Assembly (NCBI RefSeq): GCF_001949145.1
Contig: NW_019091502.1
Coordinates: forward strand, 429,253-489,252
DNA: 60,000 bases
Direction: 5' to 3'
Source of the DNA: Acanthaster planci
Lineage: Eukaryota > Echinodermata > Asteroidea > Valvatida > Acanthasteridae
The notes under the pieces are model-generated. The model worked only from the letters and a program-made list of their open reading frames with translations, searched no databases and was not told the origin of the DNA. The stretch's first letter is position 1, and each line of letters begins with the position of its first letter. This document shows, piece by piece, positions 57,301 through 60,000 of the stretch. Both the position numbers and the translations under genes were made by a program.

Positions 57301-58607
57301 GTCCCAAATGCCGTCTGAGGTCAAAACTCTCCCGTCGAAACTCCCTCTGACGGTGAGGGCGACCTCTATCTTCGAAGTCTGGTCATTTGCATTGCCCTCA
57401 GTCTCGTGAATTCTTGCGCACCCGAGGCCACCTGCTGTCAAGACAAAACCATCCGGGCACGTTAGGTATCGGCAGACATCCAGGAAAGGGTCGTAGATCT
57501 GATAGGGTGTGCAGGATACGGTACCCATAAACTCCTTTCCATAGGAGCTGCTTACTTCCACTCGGTCAGAGAAAATCAGTAGCGAGATCATCGACGATTT
57601 CCATCTGCTTAGGACGGCCATCGTACTGGGACACCATTCTGCTTGGGCAGGGTGCCCCTGACTTCCATCGCATCGAGAACACGCTAAGTTCCTGAAGGTC
57701 GTGCCGTTCGCTGCAATTGGAGCGAAGTGCTGACGACAGAGGGAGTTGGTTTGGGAGTGGCTGATTGGACAGGGAGATCGGTCGACAATAACGCATGTGC
57801 GAAGTGATGAGTCCGAAGAACGCTGCTGGTTTTCTTTTCCAGGAGGTTGGAGGGTCTTCCAGAAACCTGGATGCAGAGATTGACCTCTTGCAATCTGAAC
57901 CGCTTGGCTTGTGTTCACATCTGCCACCAGACCAGATGTATACGAAACGGACCAGAAAGTAATGTTACCACGAGGTAAGCCATGACACATAGCGCAGTAG
58001 ACGTTCCTATAGTGGCGTCCATCCGTGCCTTCCACAGGAATAGCATCGAATCCGTCGATTCCAGCCGTGTCCTGACAGAGCTCTCGGATTCCGGGATCTC
58101 CGGACCAGTCCATCGGACAGACAGCTACAAGCCAGTAACCCTTTCGGGGTTCGTGGCCGTCAAGGTCAAACTCGGCCGTCTGGACACACTTTGTGACATT
58201 GCTTTTCAGCCATCCCCGAACACTGGACTTCGCTCCAGCCATCGATTTCACATCCGAAATCGTCCCATCCGAGATATTGGACGAAAATGGGGACAAATCA
58301 GCAGAAAACCTTGCAGTCTCATTACCAGAGCTTTCACCCTCTTCGCCTCCGTTAGGGACTGTAACTTGGTCACGATCAATACATGCTTCTTTGTAGTCAG
58401 GGCAACAGTCGCTATACTCCTCGCAGAGCTCGTCGCAGTGGCAGAACTTTCTTAGCCATTGAGGCTCCGAACAACCACCAAATTCGCACGTGTGCCACCA
58501 CGGATACTCAGCTGGGCAGGCGTAGGGTATCTCGTCTCGTGCCGCTGTAGTCGCCTCATCGGTGCCGTAGAGCAGCGTTGCAGTGGGTTCTGTAATGTGG
58601 CCGATTT
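54011..58607 (-). CDS. Methuselah-like 7TM receptor with somatomedin-B domain (5' incomplete)
   Basis: Cell-surface class-B-type (adhesion/secretin clan) receptor. Three exons (56445-58607, 54727-55205, 54011-54310) join in phases 1 and 0. Near the N terminus, eight cysteines at exon residues 40-75 (C-x4-C-x9-C-x-C-x3-C-x5-CC-x6-C, with DELC and DCCPDY) form a somatomedin-B domain. A roughly 590-residue ectodomain with many N-glycosylation sites follows; its end (VECPLLTFSKDDYVITG to NGEVEVCNFF) is worded like Methuselah-like receptors. No GPS proteolysis motif is seen. The seven helices include HYFWLAAFFWMNTLAIDIYR (TM3) and LKLTAIMGFTWIFGF (TM6), and the tail is short. The first exon enters in phase 1, so an upstream exon with start codon and signal peptide is missing here. 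Ligand unknown. Confidence 0.85.
54311..54726 (-). other. GPCR intron between TM5 loop and TM6 exons
   Basis: 416 bp, GTAACT...CTGCACAG; no other feature seen. Confidence 0.85.
54727..55205 (-). CDS. GPCR exon: rest of TM2 through the TM5-TM6 loop
   Basis: It starts GLDRTDVRTLCAMFAIGSHY, includes TM3 with the adhesion-type FFWMNTLAIDIYRTF, TM4 with YALYAWGAPTLIVV, an outer loop with cysteines ending HVCWVGNG, TM5, and the basic loop VRRTRTISKRMN. Acceptor TGCAATGTAG, donor TTGAAG|GTAACT in phase 0. Confidence 0.9.
55400..55472. repeat. AGTC/GGTC tandem repeat
   Basis: Run of AGTC, GGTC and TTCGGTC units with interruptions, inside a GPCR intron. Confidence 0.75.
56284..56442. repeat. long inverted repeat (hairpin) overlapping a 5' splice site
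   Basis: Arm 1 (56284-56350) contains GGTAGACGGAAAAGGAAGAC; arm 2 (56376-56442), read in reverse, contains GGTAGACGGAAAAGGAGGAC, with further matched blocks AGAACG, GTCAT, GCATATT and TGCTCAG. The loop is about 25 bp and pairing is near 85 percent by eye. In the receptor pre-mRNA the hairpin would start at the GTGAGT donor itself. Confidence 0.85.
56445..58607 (-). CDS. GPCR exon: somatomedin-B domain, ectodomain, TM1 and half of TM2
   Basis: One 2163-nt exon with 720 full codons. The somatomedin-B domain is encoded at 58381-58488. Cysteine- and Asn-x-Ser/Thr-rich ectodomain runs to about residue 660; TM1 is about 667-692 and TM2 starts at about 705 (SLMSLVVALFLAQLTMLI). Acceptor TTTCATTTCAG, donor ATAG|GTGAGT in phase 1. 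The frame is open throughout and no in-frame ATG near its start would make a good initiator, so it is an internal exon. Confidence 0.88.
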
Positions 58608-60000
58608 CTGAAATGAAAGTAAGAATTGAACAAGATACTTACTAGAAAATGTACGTACATGCCAACCACCTGAGAGTAAGCTGGGGGTGGGGCTGAAACT
58701 TTGTTCAAGGGTTCAACCCGCGACTAAGAGGATAATGCCCTGGCCTGCGGGTTGGGCATTAGTCGCGTCCATTCTCCTAAGCCGGTCGTAAACGCACATC
58801 TAAGACCGGCCAAGCACATATTTATTCCTTTATTACGTCTCTGCTGAGTATGGGGCTATTTATTCACATTATTATGCAAGCAGTTATTCTGAACTCGTTA
58901 TGTTGACCATACAACCCACCGCTGTTAATGAATGAAGGTTGTATAGCAGATGTCACTGATGAAACTTATTGGTAATGCATAAAAATAGCAAAATGAATTA
59001 TGTAACAGCATCTTCTGCATTATGCAGGGTCCAGACACAATAGAGGGGAACAAAGACGCTAATCGATTTTAGTATAAAAAAAAGCGTAATAAAAGCAATA
59101 GTGTGGAGAATGTCTGTGATGGTTCGACTCTAGGAAGGTACGTTCTTTTTTTCTTGTTATTTTATTAGGCATTTCTGGTATAATTTCTCCAAAGCTCCCT
59201 GTGAACTGTGGCTCACAAGCCTGAGGAGACCTGGAGGTTAACTTTTTCTTAATTTGTAAACGGATAAACTAATTTCAGTCTCCCGTTTTAATGTTAGTGT
59301 TTACCTAAGGACTACCATTATAATGCAACGACTTTTCATCTGTTTACAAGTATCCAGAGGAGGTGAGTGGTCAAGTTTTGGAATTTCTGTTTCAGGTTAG
59401 ACTTTCTTTTACAATTCCTGTGGATTAATATGCCAAAGAATATTTCACAATACGGCCTTTTGTTTGCAGGTGGTTTTAGTCAGAGGAAAGTGAACGACAA
59501 ATGATTGTAAATTCTGAAATTTGTGCACGTTAGGTTTCTGGAAGTGCGCCACCTGTGATCAACTTTCGGGCTCTCTTGGCAGCGGTAGCACTGGGTAGTC
59601 GGATCGGGTGATGTCGGCCTCACAAGCTATACATGAATGATGCAGCATTCATGGAGCGCCTTCTTTACGCGATACTTTATCATCACAATAACTGGTGGTT
59701 TATTTAGATTTAATAAGATTTTTTTGGGGGGGGGACTGGGCCTTCACTGTAAAACGATGAGCATTTTTTGGCCAGATGAATCGTTTAACTGTTGGGTAAA
59801 CAGATAACCCAACCGCGTTAATTCTCTCTCTAAAATATTGACAAACGTGCCTCATTTTAGCCAAGTTTTGTAGAAAATGTTATATTTCCAAATAGGTTAC
59901 TTGGGAGACATTTTATGGTAATTGTTTCAACATTAGGAGACATGGGTCATTGGGGAGACATTTCAATGTCTCCCTAATGCTCCAGCTACCAAAAGGAGGA
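58608..60000. other. region upstream of the GPCR exon
   Basis: Expected to be intron (or promoter) of the receptor gene. No signal-peptide exon ending in phase 1 could be identified. Small inverted repeats occur at about 58719-58766 (CGCGACTAA ... TTAGTCGCG) and 58782-58809 (GCCGGTC ... GACCGGC). Near the right edge GGAGACAT words repeat (59909-59981), including an inverted pair around TTTCAA. Confidence 0.5.
58719..58766. repeat. short inverted repeat
   Basis: CGCGACTAA ... ATAATGCCC on the left pairs with GGGCATTAGTCGCG on the right, with an extra bulge of a few bases in the left arm. Confidence 0.7.

Noticed and set aside
56453-58296. Treating the large GPCR frame as starting at 58296
   Set aside because: The codon there is TTG, and the frame continues upstream through a complete somatomedin-B domain to a splice acceptor at 58608.
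59744-59815. Possible TIR element with CTGTTGGGTAAACAG and ATAACCCAAC
   Set aside because: The two words pair locally, but no matching outer ends could be defined before the window edge.
1-60000. CRISPR arrays, operons or other prokaryotic systems
   Set aside because: The window is spliced animal DNA; no regularly spaced repeats of CRISPR type were seen.

Overview
The window is intron-rich animal nuclear DNA. The dispersed 'acatgtacatgt' and 'taggcctat' words, the short interspersed repeats and the gene content suggest a marine invertebrate deuterostome, most likely an echinoderm. That assignment is an inference from sequence style, not a database match. Three protein-coding genes can be supported by splice-phase bookkeeping on the raw sequence.

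(1) 8.4-17.1 kb, + strand: a small secreted-peptide gene. A CRE (TGACGTCA) lies 13 bp upstream of a TATA box. Downstream come an ATG-free 5'UTR exon with a strong donor, an exon with a Kozak ATG and signal peptide, and, after a 5.2 kb intron, an exon carrying an RARR cleavage site, a 39-residue cysteine-free peptide and a Gly-Arg-Lys-stop amidation tail. The 94-residue precursor has the layout of CRH/urocortin/DH44-type hormones.

(2) 24.9-47.2 kb, - strand: a complete organic anion transporter (OATP/SLCO, closest in style to SLCO4). Nine coding exons give an uninterrupted 875-codon frame with matching phases at all eight junctions, 12 predicted membrane segments, the W-x-GAWW-x-G signature and a Kazal-like extracellular loop. 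The gene holds a 9.5 kb intron, a LINE reverse-transcriptase tail fragment, a TIR element and a perfect 20-bp RFX/X-box palindrome in intron 1.

(3) 54.0-58.6 kb, - strand: a seven-transmembrane receptor of the adhesion/secretin class, Methuselah-like subtype, with an eight-cysteine somatomedin-B domain near its N terminus and no recognisable GPS cleavage motif. Three exons are phase-consistent. The 5' exon with the signal peptide was not found and may lie past the right edge. A 66-bp-arm inverted repeat sits on the 5' splice site of the intron that splits TM2.

The rest (1-8.4 kb, 17.1-23.7 kb, 47.2-54.0 kb and the large introns) is AT-rich noncoding DNA with dispersed repeats, several of them present as recognisable pairs, plus short tandem repeats and poly-G runs. 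The peptide gene and the transporter are convergent; the transporter and receptor are head-to-tail. No functional coupling between the three genes can be read from the sequence.
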